From: Streptomyces tropicalis
Lineage (GTDB): Bacteria > Actinomycetota > Actinomycetes > Streptomycetales > Streptomycetaceae
Reading direction: 5' to 3'
Length of the DNA stretch: 64,000 nucleotides
Assembly (NCBI RefSeq): GCF_029269835.1
Contig: NZ_JARJBB010000004.1
Coordinates: 186,001 to 250,000, forward strand
In this document: positions 8,092 to 17,392 of the stretch, piece by piece
Layout: each line of letters opens with the position of its first letter
Position numbering within the stretch: the first letter of the stretch is position 1
Made by a program: the position numbers and the translations under genes
The notes under the pieces: generated by a model
The model's database searches: none
Seen by the model: only the letters and a program-made list of their open reading frames with translations
What the model was told of the DNA's origin: nothing

Positions 8092-8946
8092 CTACACGCA
8101 CGCGACGGTCGGCCCCGCCAGCATGCCGCCCGTGAACAGGGCCTGGCCCTTCGGCATCCAGTAGCCGGCCTTCGAGACGACCGTGGAGCAGGCCCGGCCG
8201 AGGGCCAGGCGGACCCGCACGGTGTCGGGGTGCCCCGGCTGGAGGTCCGTCAGGGCGCAGTCCAGGGAGTACGCGAGCCGGGTCCGCGACGGATGGCGCC
8301 CGACCAGCGGGTTGATGCAGCGCGGGTCGTCCGTGGTGATCCGCGCCCCCGTCCCCTCCTCGGCGATCAGCCCGAGCCGCGCGCTGCCGTCGCCCTCGTC
8401 GCTGTCCCGGTAGACCTTGTACGTCAGCGTGGTGGTGGAGCCGGCCCGTACCGAGGGGCGGTCGACCTTGATGCGGTGCGTGGCCCGGGGCTTCGGCGCG
8501 GTCAGGGTCAGGGTGGCACGGACGGTGCCGGTCAGATCCACGGCCGAGGGCGCGGACACCGCGTGCAGCCGGGCCGTGAACGCGTAGGTGCCCGGCCCCG
8601 GGTACTCGCCGGTGCCCGGCAGGGGGCCGGAGGCCACGGGGACGCCGTTCCGGGTGGCGGTCCAGGTGCCCGAGGTGCGGCAGAGGTAGCGGGCCTTGGT
8701 CGAGGGGTAGCCGCAGTTCGCGGGAGCGGAGACCGACATGACCGGCGCGCCGGTGCCCGCGCACAGGCTGATCGCGGCCCACTGGCGTGCGGCGCCGCGC
8801 AGGACGCCCGCCGGGGAGCACAGCGTCGCCGGGGCCTCGCCGGCGGCCCGGGGCGTGTCGCCGCGGCACCATGAGGGCGACACCAGGGCCAGGGGCAGCA
8901 CGGCCGCCCCCACGAAGGTCCTGAGGGTGGTCAGACGTGTCGGCAC
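8092..8946 (-). CDS. secreted hypothetical protein
   Basis: A 284-aa protein with a Sec-type signal peptide (basic start, hydrophobic stretch FVGAAVLPLALVSPSW, cleavage near residues 28-35) and at least seven Cys in the mature part, suggesting disulfides outside the cell. The GTG start at 8946 has GGGAGGA 5 nt upstream. The central part (about 120-170) is beta-rich (TYAFTARLHAVS, GTVRATLTLT), as in immunoglobulin-like folds. I do not recognise a family. It is convergent with the flavoprotein gene and divergent from the sigma-lectin gene. Confidence 0.7.
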   Translation of the reverse strand: MPTRLTTLRTFVGAAVLPLALVSPSWCRGDTPRAAGEAPATLCSPAGVLRGAARQWAAISLCAGTGAPVMSVSAPANCGYPSTKARYLCRTSGTWTATRNGVPVASGPLPGTGEYPGPGTYAFTARLHAVSAPSAVDLTGTVRATLTLTAPKPRATHRIKVDRPSVRAGSTTTLTYKVYRDSDEGDGSARLGLIAEEGTGARITTDDPRCINPLVGRHPSRTRLAYSLDCALTDLQPGHPDTVRVRLALGRACSTVVSKAGYWMPKGQALFTGGMLAGPTVACV

Positions 8947-9425
8947 CGGTTCCTCCCGCGCGGCCGCGACCGGCCCGGCGCCGGTCGTCTGCGCCGAGGA
9001 TGCGGTCCGCGACGTCCGCCGGGCCGCTGCCGCGCCGGACGGTCACCTGGGGGCAGCAATGCCCCGCGGCGCCGGTGACCCGGTCGGACCCGCCGCGCGG
9101 CGACCGCTGCGCCCGGCGAATGCGCCGGACCGGAAATGAGGCGGGGCGGCCCCAATCCGCCGCCGCCAATTGCCGAATCCGTCCGGCGTTCGCCTTTTGC
9201 CCGACGGCATTGACAATTCGTCAATAGCCCTGCCCTGCGGGGGCGATTCGCAAAACAGTGCGATCACTTGTTACGTTGCGTTGACCTGTGCAAAGGTGTG
9301 CCTTGTCGGCGTGCAGACAATGAGGCTCCCCGTGCTGCGCCGTAGCCGGACGAGGGGCCCGGCACCCCACGTGGTACCCCTTCGGTGCGGACAGAATGCC
9401 GCGGCGTCCCTGGAGGAATGCAGCC
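8947..9425 (+). other. regulatory intergenic region of the first sigma-lectin gene
   Basis: No gene seen. It holds ATTGAC-AATTC-GTCAAT (9209-9225, inverted repeat that also contains a -35-like TTGACA), and the element CTGTGCAAAGGTG starting at 9286. A near copy of the latter lies upstream of the paralogue at 18505. The stretch 9165-9300 is noticeably less G/C-rich than the surrounding coding DNA, as expected for promoters. Confidence 0.55.
9286..9310 (+). promoter_or_regulatory. shared upstream element, copy 1
   Basis: CTGTGCAAAGGTG followed by GTCGG at 9305-9309, 140 nt before the start of the first sigma-lectin gene. The same order of blocks occurs 132 nt before the paralogous gene (18505). 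It may be a promoter, an operator or part of a structured 5' leader. Confidence 0.5.
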
Positions 9426-11798
9426 GTGAATGACCCTGGCCTGGTGAATTCCGCCGAGCATCCGCGCCGGTTCGACACCACCGACGAGGAACTCAGTGCC
9501 GAGCTGCGGAAATGGACGGGCGGCACCCCGGCGGTCAGTCCCGTCGGCGAACTCCTCGACCGGCACTGGGAGGCGGGCTGCGCCTACGCGCGGCTGTGCA
9601 CCGACGGCCCGCACCCCGCGGGCATGCTCACCACCGCGGCCTTCACCCGCCTGTTCGGGCAGTCGCTGCGGCAGTCCGGGCCGACCGCCGCCTGGCGCCC
9701 CCACCTCCTCCTGGCCGTGCGCCGGATCGCCGCCGAATGGGCGGCCGACCACCGGCTGGAGATGCTCCACCCGGAGCTGCGGGCCGCGTCCGGCGACGGC
9801 CCCGGGGCCGCCGCGCTCCTGCTCCCGCCGGACGACCGGCGGCTGCTCTCCCAGGCGTTCCAGCGGCTGCCCCAGACGGCACGGGCCGTGCTGTGGCACA
9901 CCGAGGTCGAGGCCGAGCCCCTCGCCTCGCCCGCCCGGCTGCTCGGCCTCGACGAGGAGGGCGCCCGCATCGAACTCCGCCGGGCCCGCGAGCGGCTGCG
10001 CGAGGAGTGTCTCCAGGTCCACCGCGAACTCGCCCCGGAGCAGGACTGCCTGCGCTACTTCCGGCTGCTGGACGTGACCTACCGGCGCTTGGGGGTCGCC
10101 CTCGACCCCGACCTCGCGGGGCACCTGGCCGGATGCACGCACTGCCGTCACACCGCGGAGCAGCTGGGGCAGTTCACCGAGGACCTCGGCGGGGCGCTCG
10201 CCGAGGGCGTGCTCGGCTGGGGCGCCCGGGAGTACCGTGCGGCGCGCCTGGAGGAGGCGGCCGCGGACGAGGCGCCGCCCGCGGTGCCGCCGAAACCGGC
10301 GGTGCCCCCGGGGGCCGCCGCCGCGGCGGCCGGGTCGACGGCCGCGTCCGCCCGCACGGCGTCCGCGATCCCGGCGCCCGACGGCCCCCTCGGAGGGGAG
10401 TCGTTCGGGTCTCCCGCTTCCGGCGGTCCGGTCGCCGGGGAGGCGTTCGGGTATCCGGCGGGCGCGGAGCCGTGGGGCGCCGACGTGTTCGGCGGTCCGG
10501 TGGGCGGGGAGCCGTTCGGGGCCGCCGCCCGGCAGGACGGCCGGGCGGCCCCACCGCGCGCCGGGTCCTCCGGCTTCGCGCCGGGCCGCCTCCCGGACGC
10601 CGCGTCGGGTCTCCGCTCCCGCTCCGCCTCCGAGGCCGGTACCGGGGCCCTCCCCGGGGCCGCGGCCGGCCGTGGGGTGTCGGCCCGGGCGGCCGCGCGC
10701 CGCACCGCGGCGGGCCGGATCGGCGCGGCCGCCCGGTCCGCGGCGGCAGGCATGTCCGCGGCGGCAGGCCGCCCGGGCCCGTCCGGGGAGGCCGGGCGGC
10801 GGGCGGCGGCCCCCTCCCGGCGGTCGGGGCCGGCATCCGCGCCGGCCGGGGCGCCGGCACGGTCCGGGAACCAGGGGTCCGGTCCCCGTACGGCCCTCAG
10901 CCGTGCGGCCCGCAGGGCGGCCCGGCGTGCCGGCCGCCGGCGCACCCTCGCGGTCGCCGTCGCGACGGTGAGCGGGCTGGTCGTCGTCCCGCTCGTCCTG
11001 TGGTCCGTCCTGGGTTCCGACGACGCCCCGGCGCCGGGCGGCCGCTCCTCCGGCACCCCGGGCGCCGCCCCGGCGGGCAGCGCGTCCGGCGGGCCGGGAC
11101 CCGCCGCGTCCGGCAGGGTCGGGCAGGCCGCCCCGCTGCGCGGACGGCTGCGCAACGCGGCCTCGGGCCTCTGCGTCGGCCTGACCGGGGGGAAGGCCGT
11201 CCGGGGCGCCGAGGCCGAGCTGGCCGCGTGCTCCGGGACGCCCGGCCAGCAGTGGAGCTACGAGCCCGACGGCCTGCTGCGCAGCGCCGCCGCCCCGGAC
11301 CTGTGCCTGGACTCCCACCTCGGCTACTCGGTGCAACTCGCCCCGTGCACGGGCGCGTCCGGGGCCGGCGCCAAGAACGTCCGCTACGACTTCACCCTCC
11401 AGGGCACGCTGGTCCCGCGCTTCGACCAGAACCTGGCCCTCACCCCCGCCGCCACCGACGGAGCGGGTTCCCTGGTGCTCAAGACCCGCACCGACGGGCG
11501 CGTCCAGCGCTGGACCCTCGACGCGGCCTCGCCCGACCTACAGCCGAAGGGGGCCGAACGGGACGCCGCGGGCGGGCCGTCGGCGTCCGCGTCGGCCTCC
11601 GCGGCCCGGACCGCGGCCGCACCGCTCCGGGCCCCCGGCGACCCGGCCGCCGTGTCCCCCACGTCCCCCACGTCCGTGGACCCGTCCGCGGCGGACCCGT
11701 GCGCGTCGTCCCGCGCCTGCACCGACGACGGGCCGGACCTCCACGGCCGGTACGGTCACGCGTACCGGCCCGGGCACGGAGGGCGCCCCGGCCGATGA
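9426..11798 (+). CDS. membrane-tethered ECF-sigma-like / zinc-finger / ricin-lectin fusion protein (paralogue 1)
   Basis: A 790-aa multidomain protein. Residues about 40-110 resemble ECF sigma region 2 (AYARLCTDGPHPAGMLTTAA, WRPHLLLAVRRIAAEW). Residues about 135-200 resemble region 4 (LSQAFQRLPQTARAVLWHTE, then LLGLDEEGARIELRRARERL). A zinc-binding anti-sigma motif follows (His233-x3-Cys237-x2-Cys240). Next is a low-complexity Gly/Pro/Ala linker of about 260 aa, one transmembrane helix (about 507-529, after an Arg cluster, so inside-to-out), and a ricin-type beta-trefoil (about 568-698, with QQW and QRW motifs). The N-terminus should be cytoplasmic and the lectin extracellular. The GTG start at 9426 has GGAGGA 8 nt upstream. 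Inferred role: carbohydrate-responsive, self-inhibited sigma factor. Promoter recognition is unproven and the sigma part may be degenerate. Confidence 0.8.
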   Translation: MNDPGLVNSAEHPRRFDTTDEELSAELRKWTGGTPAVSPVGELLDRHWEAGCAYARLCTDGPHPAGMLTTAAFTRLFGQSLRQSGPTAAWRPHLLLAVRRIAAEWAADHRLEMLHPELRAASGDGPGAAALLLPPDDRRLLSQAFQRLPQTARAVLWHTEVEAEPLASPARLLGLDEEGARIELRRARERLREECLQVHRELAPEQDCLRYFRLLDVTYRRLGVALDPDLAGHLAGCTHCRHTAEQLGQFTEDLGGALAEGVLGWGAREYRAARLEEAAADEAPPAVPPKPAVPPGAAAAAAGSTAASARTASAIPAPDGPLGGESFGSPASGGPVAGEAFGYPAGAEPWGADVFGGPVGGEPFGAAARQDGRAAPPRAGSSGFAPGRLPDAASGLRSRSASEAGTGALPGAAAGRGVSARAAARRTAAGRIGAAARSAAAGMSAAAGRPGPSGEAGRRAAAPSRRSGPASAPAGAPARSGNQGSGPRTALSRAARRAARRAGRRRTLAVAVATVSGLVVVPLVLWSVLGSDDAPAPGGRSSGTPGAAPAGSASGGPGPAASGRVGQAAPLRGRLRNAASGLCVGLTGGKAVRGAEAELAACSGTPGQQWSYEPDGLLRSAAAPDLCLDSHLGYSVQLAPCTGASGAGAKNVRYDFTLQGTLVPRFDQNLALTPAATDGAGSLVLKTRTDGRVQRWTLDAASPDLQPKGAERDAAGGPSASASASAARTAAAPLRAPGDPAAVSPTSPTSVDPSAADPCASSRACTDDGPDLHGRYGHAYRPGHGGRPGR

Positions 11799-11802
11799 CC
11801 CG

Positions 11803-12300
11803 TCAGTGGTGAGGGGGGTGCGGCGGGGGCGGGGGCATCGTGGTCAGGTCGGGCGCCGCCTCCGGCCACACCAGCAGCACCGGGCACGGCGCGTGGTCGA
11901 CGACGAACCGGGCGGCCGGGCCCAGGCTGTGCGGGCCGAGCCGGGCCCGGTCACCGTCCCGGGCCAGCACCAGCAGGTCGGCACCCTCGGCCGCCGCCAC
12001 CACCTCGCGCTCCACCCGCCCGGTCCGCTCCAGCGGCGTGCTCGGCCGCCCCAGCCGTGCGGCGGCAGCCTCCAGCAGCTGGGCCGCCGACGTGCCGCCG
12101 AGGTCCTCCAGCCGGTCCCCCGGATCCCGCTCGGGGTGGCCCCGGCCGAGCAGCCCGGCGAAGGCGCCGTGCGCCACGCCGGGCACCTCCGGACCGCTCA
12201 CGTGCAGCAGCACCACGTCGGACGCCTGAGGCGCCTGCGTGCGCACCGCGTCCACGCAGGCGGGCCACGTGCCTTCCACGAGCCAGGCGATCACACGCAT
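11803..12300 (-). CDS. universal stress protein-like (UspA fold)
   Basis: A 165-aa single USP domain: MRVIAWLVEGTWPACVDAV at the N-terminus, ADLLVLARDGDRARLGPHSLGPAARFV, and APCPVLLVWP at the C-terminus. The ATP-binding G-x2-G-x9-G(S/T) pattern is only partly kept (LGPHSLGPA), so nucleotide binding is doubtful. The tail TTMPPPPPHPPHH is Pro/His-rich. It lies 24 nt downstream of the SLC13/ArsB permease on the same strand, so it is probably in the same operon. It is convergent with, and only 4 nt from, the sigma-lectin gene. Confidence 0.82.
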   Translation of the reverse strand: MRVIAWLVEGTWPACVDAVRTQAPQASDVVLLHVSGPEVPGVAHGAFAGLLGRGHPERDPGDRLEDLGGTSAAQLLEAAAARLGRPSTPLERTGRVEREVVAAAEGADLLVLARDGDRARLGPHSLGPAARFVVDHAPCPVLLVWPEAAPDLTTMPPPPPHPPHH

Positions 12301-12324
12301 CGGGCAGGACTCCTTCGGTCGGCC

Positions 12325-13575
12325 TCACAGAACCTGCAGCGAACCCCACAGTGCCACTACCGCGGGGACGAGGGCGGCCGGCACGGCCAGCAGGCCGAGC
12401 CGGGTGAACTCCTTGAGATCGACGCCGTGTTCGTGCTGGTGCACGATCCGCCGCCACAGCAGCGTCGCCAGCGAACCCGCGTAGGTGAGGTTCGGTCCGA
12501 TGTTGACGCCGAGCAGCACGGCGAGGACGGCGCCCGGTCCGGCCGGCGCGGTCAGCGGCAGCAGCACCAGCACCGCGGGAAGGTTGTTGATCAGGTTGGC
12601 CAGGACCGCGGCCAGCGCCGCGATGCCGAGCAGCGCGGGCAGCCCCGAACCGCCCGGCAGGACGTGCCCGAGCGCGTCGGCGAGGCCGTTGTCGACCACC
12701 GCGCGTACCACGATGCCGAGCGCCAGGACGAAGGCGAGGAACGACGGCGCCGCCGCCCGCACCACCGACATCGGGGTGGCCCTGCGCCGCACCAGGGCGC
12801 GGACGGCGAGGACGAGCGCCCCCGCCAGCGCCGCCCAGGCCGGATCGACACCGACCGCGGAGGTGAGCACGAAACCGGCGAGCGTGCACGCCACCGTGAC
12901 CAGCGCGAACAGCGGCAGTTCGGGACGCTCCGCGGGCGTCGCCGGGGGAGCCGCGGCCGCCAGGTCACGGGCGAAGAACCGGCGGAAGACGAGGTACTCG
13001 GCACCGATCGCGACCAGCCACGGCAGCGCCATCAGCGCGGCGAACCGGGTGAAGCTCAGCCCGCTCGCCGCGAACGCCAGCAGGTTGGTCAGGTTGGAGA
13101 CGGGCAGCAGCAGCGACGCCGTGTTCGACAGGTGGGTGCACGCGTACACGTGCGGCCGCGGCCGTACGCCGGTCCGTGCGGCGGTGGCGAAGACCACCGG
13201 CGTCAGCAGCACGATCGTGGCGTCCAGGCTGAGCACGGCGGTGATCGCCGACGCCAGCGCGAACACGGCCGTCAGCAGCCGCACCGGGCGCCCCCCGGCC
13301 CACCGGGCCATCCAGGCCCCGCACGCCCGGAACAGTCCCTCGACGTCGCAGAAGTGCGCCAGCACCAGCACCGCGGCGAGGAAGCCGACCACCGGGCCGA
13401 GCCGGGCGGCCTCCTCCCGCGCGTGGTCCAGGGAGATGGCGCCGGAGGCGACGGCGACCGCGGCGGCGGGTACGGCGAGGACCGCCTCGGGCCATCCGAA
13501 GGGGCGGACGACGGCCCAGGCCAGTACGGCGACGAGCAGGACGACGGACAGGCTCTCGGCCAGGGGGGTGTTCAG
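12325..13575 (-). CDS. ArsB/SLC13-type anion permease, probable CTG start
   Basis: A 416-aa membrane protein with about eleven hydrophobic segments and the two-fold repeated architecture of the ion-transporter superfamily (arsenite, citrate, dicarboxylate carriers). Marks include SLDATIVLLTPVVFATAAR and the paired helix-loops SNTASLLLPVSNLTNLLAF and LANLINNLPAVLVLLPLTA. The reading frame is open further upstream, but similarity and a GGAGGA spaced 7 nt point to CTG at 13575 (reads MNTPLAES). It is followed by a USP-like gene. Substrate (arsenite, sulfate, dicarboxylate) cannot be assigned, and no arsenic-resistance partner is nearby. Confidence 0.85.
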   Translation of the reverse strand: MNTPLAESLSVVLLVAVLAWAVVRPFGWPEAVLAVPAAAVAVASGAISLDHAREEAARLGPVVGFLAAVLVLAHFCDVEGLFRACGAWMARWAGGRPVRLLTAVFALASAITAVLSLDATIVLLTPVVFATAARTGVRPRPHVYACTHLSNTASLLLPVSNLTNLLAFAASGLSFTRFAALMALPWLVAIGAEYLVFRRFFARDLAAAAPPATPAERPELPLFALVTVACTLAGFVLTSAVGVDPAWAALAGALVLAVRALVRRRATPMSVVRAAAPSFLAFVLALGIVVRAVVDNGLADALGHVLPGGSGLPALLGIAALAAVLANLINNLPAVLVLLPLTAPAGPGAVLAVLLGVNIGPNLTYAGSLATLLWRRIVHQHEHGVDLKEFTRLGLLAVPAALVPAVVALWGSLQVL

Positions 13576-13753
13576 GGCTCGGTCCTCCGGACGCGATGTG
13601 CGTGGTGCGCGCCCATCCAAGCAAACGGGCGTGAGAGAACTACGAGGACCTTGTGCCCACCGGAGCGGCGAACACATCCCGTCGTGCGTCCGGGTCACGC
13701 CCGCGGGAGTGAGGGCGGCGGGGCGGACGGGGCCACCCCCGGTCCCGTGCCCG

Positions 13754-14443
13754 TCAGCCGCCGGTTCCGGGGCCGACGACGGACAGCGACACCGAGGACG
13801 CGTTGCCGCCCACCGGCACCCGGCCGGCCGTCCACCGCACGGTGAGGTGGTCCCGCTCGTCCGGGGGAGTGACGATCAGCGCGGCGGGTGCCGCCGTCCG
13901 CGCGCCGCTCACCTCCGGGTTGGAGAAGGTCAGCCCGGCCCAGGCGCTCGCGCCCGGCTTCAGCGTGACCGTGACGGGGGTGCCGGGGGAGCGCCGGGGG
14001 TCCGGGCCGAGCCGGGTGCCGGAGGCGTCCACGAACGCGGCGCCGGGATAGCCGCGCACGGTGCAGGTGCGGTGCGAGGTGTTGGTCAGCACGACCGGGA
14101 AGTTCTCCTGGCCGGCGCCCGGGTTGTTGCGGCCGACCGAGGCCCTCAGCTCCGACGTGTGGCAGCGCGTACCGGCCGGACCGGAGCCCCTGCGGCCGCC
14201 GCCCGTCGCGGCCGACGCCGTGGCCGTGCGGCCGGGGACGCCGGCGCCCGCTCCCGGCGCGGTGGCGGTCGCGGGCGCCGGGCCGGTGGGCGCGCCGCCG
14301 GTGCCGGCCGCGGTGCTGCCGGCCGGTGTCTGCGGGGCGGCCGTCGTGCCGCCGCCGGAGCCGCACGCGGTGAGCAGTCCGGCCGTGGCGACCGCGCCCG
14401 CGAGCAGCGCCGACCGGTGGAGGATCGGGGACCTGTGCGCCAT
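13754..14443 (-). CDS. DUF4232 lipoprotein
   Basis: A 229-aa exported lipoprotein. The signal sequence ends in the lipobox LLTACGSGGG, then a Gly/Ala/Thr/Pro-rich spacer (about 45-115) leads to a DUF4232 domain. That domain starts at RCHTSELRASVG and contains NTSHRTCTVRGYPGAAFVD, typical of a family of cell-surface proteins in actinobacteria. The ATG at 14443 has AGGAG 8 nt upstream. It would be anchored to the outer face of the membrane. Function of DUF4232 is unknown. Confidence 0.88.
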   Translation of the reverse strand: MAHRSPILHRSALLAGAVATAGLLTACGSGGGTTAAPQTPAGSTAAGTGGAPTGPAPATATAPGAGAGVPGRTATASAATGGGRRGSGPAGTRCHTSELRASVGRNNPGAGQENFPVVLTNTSHRTCTVRGYPGAAFVDASGTRLGPDPRRSPGTPVTVTLKPGASAWAGLTFSNPEVSGARTAAPAALIVTPPDERDHLTVRWTAGRVPVGGNASSVSLSVVGPGTGG

Positions 14444-14708
14444 GTTCCACACTCCTGGGAGTTCGTCGCGCGCCGGTGGGACGTACGGGAGGCGGCCCGG
14501 CCCGCCCTCGGGGCCCCTCCGGGCGGGCCGGGCCGGGCGTCCGCGGTGACCGTTCGCCACCGATTCTTCTCGTTCGTTGCGGATTCTTCCCGCGGGCGAT
14601 CATCCGGACGCTCCGCGCGGGACACGAATGGGCGCGCGGGGGGCGCGGGATCCGGCCGGTTGCCTCCGTGCTTCCGCCGGGGTCGCCGCCTGCGCGTGTC
14701 GGCCGGCC

Positions 14709-14741
14709 GGTGACCCGCGCGCCGGGTGCGCGCGGGTCACC
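14709..14741 (-). terminator. terminator of the PAS/SpoIIE gene
   Basis: Perfect 13-bp arms (14709-14721 with 14729-14741) and a 7-nt loop. The hairpin overlaps the stop codon of the minus-strand phosphatase gene. Confidence 0.6.
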
Positions 14742-17112
14742 CCTCGCCGGTCAGGCTCAGCTCGGCCCAGATGGTCTTGCCCTCGGCGGTGTGCCGGCTG
14801 CCCCAGCGGCGGGTGAGCTGGGCGACCAGCAGCAGGCCGCGGCCGCCCTCGTCCCAGGTCTTGGCCCGGCGCAGGTGCGGAGCGGTGTGGCTGGTGTCGG
14901 ACACCTCGCAGATCAGATGGGTGTCGTCGTGGATCAGGCGCAGCCGCATCGGCGGGGTGCCGTACCGGATCGCGTTGGTGACCAGCTCGCTCACCACGAG
15001 CTCGGTGGTGAACGCCGCCTCGTTCAGACCCCAGGCGCCGAGCTGCTCCAGCGCCTGCTTCCGGATCGGTCCCACCAGCGACGGGTCCGCGGGGATGTCC
15101 CAGCTCGCCGCCTGGGTGCGCGGCAGGCCCCGGGTGCGGGCCAGGAGCAGCGCCACGTCGTCGGCGGCACCGCCCGGCGGCAGCAGCGCGTGCAGCACGT
15201 GGTCGCAGGTCTCGTCCAGGGCGCCCGGCCTCCCGGCCAGCGCCGCGCCGAGCAGCCGCCTCCCGGCGTCCGCGTCCCGCTCGCGGCTCTCCACGAGCCC
15301 GTCGGTGAAGAACGCCAGCAGGGTGTTCTCCGGCAGTTCGTACTCCGCGGACTCGAACGGCAGACCGCCCAGGCCGAGCGGCGGGCCCTCCGGCAGCTCC
15401 ATCGGCCGCGGCGCACCGCCGGGCAGGACCATCAGCGGCGACGGGTGCCCGGCACGGGCGAGGCTGCACCGGCGCGACACCGGGTCGTACACCGCGTACA
15501 GGCAGGTCGCGCCGACCTCGCCGGGGCGGCCCTCGTCGCCGGCCTCGGCGGACATCCGCGCGACCAGGTCGTCGAGGTGGGTGAGCAGTTCGTCCGGGGC
15601 CAGGTCGATGTCGGCGAGGGTGCGGACGGCGGTGCGCAGCCGGCCCATCGACGCCGACGCCTGCACGCCGTGCCCGATGACGTCCCCGACGACCATGGCG
15701 ACCCGCATCCCGGACAGCGGGATCACGTCGAACCAGTCGCCGCCCACCCCGGCCCGCGCCGCGGGCAGGTACCGCGACGCCGCGTCCACGGCGGCGGTGC
15801 GCGGCAGGATGCGCGGCAGCAGGCTGCGCTGCAGGGCCAGGGCGGTCTCCCGCTCGCGGGAGTAGCGCAGCGCGTTGTCGATGCAGACGGCGGCGCGGGC
15901 CGTGACCTCCTCGGCGAGCAGGACGTCGTCGGGCAGGAAGGGGGCCGGCTGCTGGAACCGGGTGAAGGCGGCGACGCCGAGGGTCACCCCGCGGGCCTGG
16001 ATCGGCACCGACATCGTGGAGTGGATGCCGTACTCCTCGACACGCCGGCGGCGCACCGGGTCCCACGCCAGCCACTTCTCCAGGTCGCCCGTCTCCGGCG
16101 ACACCACGACCGAGTGGCCGGCCAGCAGGGAGGCGCCCTGCGGGGAGACGGCGGGATAGACCTCGGTCTGCCCCGGCAGCGTCACGGCCTCCGGGCTGCC
16201 CGGGGTGACGGACCGGTGGGCGGCCCGGCGCAGGCGTGCCGGCACGCCCAGCGGCCCGGACGGGATCTCCCCGTCGTGCTCCGGCGGGTCGAGCAGGTCG
16301 ATGCTGACGAAGTCGGCGAGGGCGGGCACGCAGACGTCGGCGAGCTCCTGGGCCGTGCGGGTGACGTCGAGCGTGGTCCCGATGCGGACGCTGGCCTCGT
16401 TGACCAGTTGCAGCCGCTCCTGGGCCAGGTACTGCTCGGTGAAGTCGTGGGCGGCGACGCACACGCCGCACACCCGGCCCGCGGTGTCGGTGATCGGCGA
16501 CATGCGGGCCAGCCAGGCGTTGACCCGGCCCTCCCTGCCGACCGGGAGGTAGGTGCGCACGTCGTGGCCGCGGCCGGTGGTGAGCACGTGGTGCAGGTGG
16601 CGTTCGACGTCCTCGCTCTGCGGCCGGCCGCCGATCTCGGAGTGGCGCAGGCCGCGCAGCCGCTCCGGGGGCAGCCCGATCACCTCGGCCATGGCGGAGT
16701 TGATCGCGTGCAGGCGCAGCCGCTCGTCGTACAGGGCGATGGCGCACGGGGACTGCATCAACTCGGCCCGGATGAGCGGGTCGTCCGGGTCCGGCGGTCC
16801 GCCGCCCTCCAGCGGGGTGACGAGGAGCCAGCCGCCGCCGTGCTCCGGCGGCCGGTGGTGGGCCAGCACCCAGACCGGCACCTCGCGGCCGTCGCGGTGC
16901 CGCAAGGCGAGGACGCCGTCCCAGCGGGCCCGGCCCGGCAGTACGGCGGGCAGCCCGTCGGCCAGCAGGTTCGTGGCCGGTGTGCCCACGACCTCCTCGG
17001 CCGCCCAGCCCAGCAGCCGGCGGGCGCCCTCGTTCCACTCGACGAACCGGCCGCGCTCGTCGACGACGGCCCGCGCCGTGGCGGCATCGTCGAAGGGATA
17101 CACCGGGCTCAT
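14737..17112 (-). CDS. PAS-PAS-GAF-SpoIIE phosphatase with C-terminal HATPase kinase domain
   Basis: A large (about 791 aa) cytosolic signalling protein. Order: PAS (FVEWNEGARRLLGWAAEEVVG), second PAS (LHAINSAMAEVIGLP), GAF (about 250-420), PP2C/SpoIIE phosphatase (RYLPAARAGVGGDWFDVIPL, VVGDVIGHGVQASASM, FFTDGLVESR), and an RsbW-like HATPase (ELVVSELVTNAIRYGTPP, GGRGLLLVAQL). Such proteins control anti-sigma/anti-anti-sigma partner switching or developmental regulators. I chose ATG 17112 (GGAG 8 nt upstream); GTG 17157 would add 15 residues. It is the only phosphatase here, besides the one at 44864, with its own kinase domain. Confidence 0.92.
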   Translation of the reverse strand: MSPVYPFDDAATARAVVDERGRFVEWNEGARRLLGWAAEEVVGTPATNLLADGLPAVLPGRARWDGVLALRHRDGREVPVWVLAHHRPPEHGGGWLLVTPLEGGGPPDPDDPLIRAELMQSPCAIALYDERLRLHAINSAMAEVIGLPPERLRGLRHSEIGGRPQSEDVERHLHHVLTTGRGHDVRTYLPVGREGRVNAWLARMSPITDTAGRVCGVCVAAHDFTEQYLAQERLQLVNEASVRIGTTLDVTRTAQELADVCVPALADFVSIDLLDPPEHDGEIPSGPLGVPARLRRAAHRSVTPGSPEAVTLPGQTEVYPAVSPQGASLLAGHSVVVSPETGDLEKWLAWDPVRRRRVEEYGIHSTMSVPIQARGVTLGVAAFTRFQQPAPFLPDDVLLAEEVTARAAVCIDNALRYSRERETALALQRSLLPRILPRTAAVDAASRYLPAARAGVGGDWFDVIPLSGMRVAMVVGDVIGHGVQASASMGRLRTAVRTLADIDLAPDELLTHLDDLVARMSAEAGDEGRPGEVGATCLYAVYDPVSRRCSLARAGHPSPLMVLPGGAPRPMELPEGPPLGLGGLPFESAEYELPENTLLAFFTDGLVESRERDADAGRRLLGAALAGRPGALDETCDHVLHALLPPGGAADDVALLLARTRGLPRTQAASWDIPADPSLVGPIRKQALEQLGAWGLNEAAFTTELVVSELVTNAIRYGTPPMRLRLIHDDTHLICEVSDTSHTAPHLRRAKTWDEGGRGLLLVAQLTRRWGSRHTAEGKTIWAELSLTGEG

Positions 17113-17291
17113 CGCGGCCACTCCATCGCGCACACTCACAGTGATCAGGCGCGTCACCTGAGTTCCAGCCTAGTGCTTTCCCCGCCGGTACGAGCGGTGG
17201 GTCCCGGCCCCGGGACCCCGTCAGGGGGGAACGTCCGGGCGAGCCGCACCCCCGGACGCCGGGCCGTGCCCCCGGCTGCCGCACGCGCCGG

Positions 17292-17386
17292 GTGCTCGGC
17301 ACCGAACTGCCGAGCACTTGGGCGGTACCGGCCGATCATGGCGCTGAACTGCACGTATTTACGGGCGAGTACCCGAGCGGTACCGT
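17292..17386 (+). promoter_or_regulatory. promoter and operator region of the toxin-antitoxin-like pair
   Basis: A -35/-10 pair, TTTACG (17358-17363) and TACCGT (17381-17386) with 17-bp spacing, ends 6 nt before ATG 17393, so the message should be leaderless. Two 20-bp direct repeats, 16 of 20 identical (17311-17330 and 17366-17385), each ending GCGGTACCG, lie 55 bp apart, the second covering the promoter. An inverted repeat GTGCTCGGC/GCCGAGCAC (17292-17300, 17309-17317) overlaps the first. This fits autoregulation by the ribbon-helix-helix antitoxin. Confidence 0.6.
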
Positions 17387-17392
17387 GTGGGC

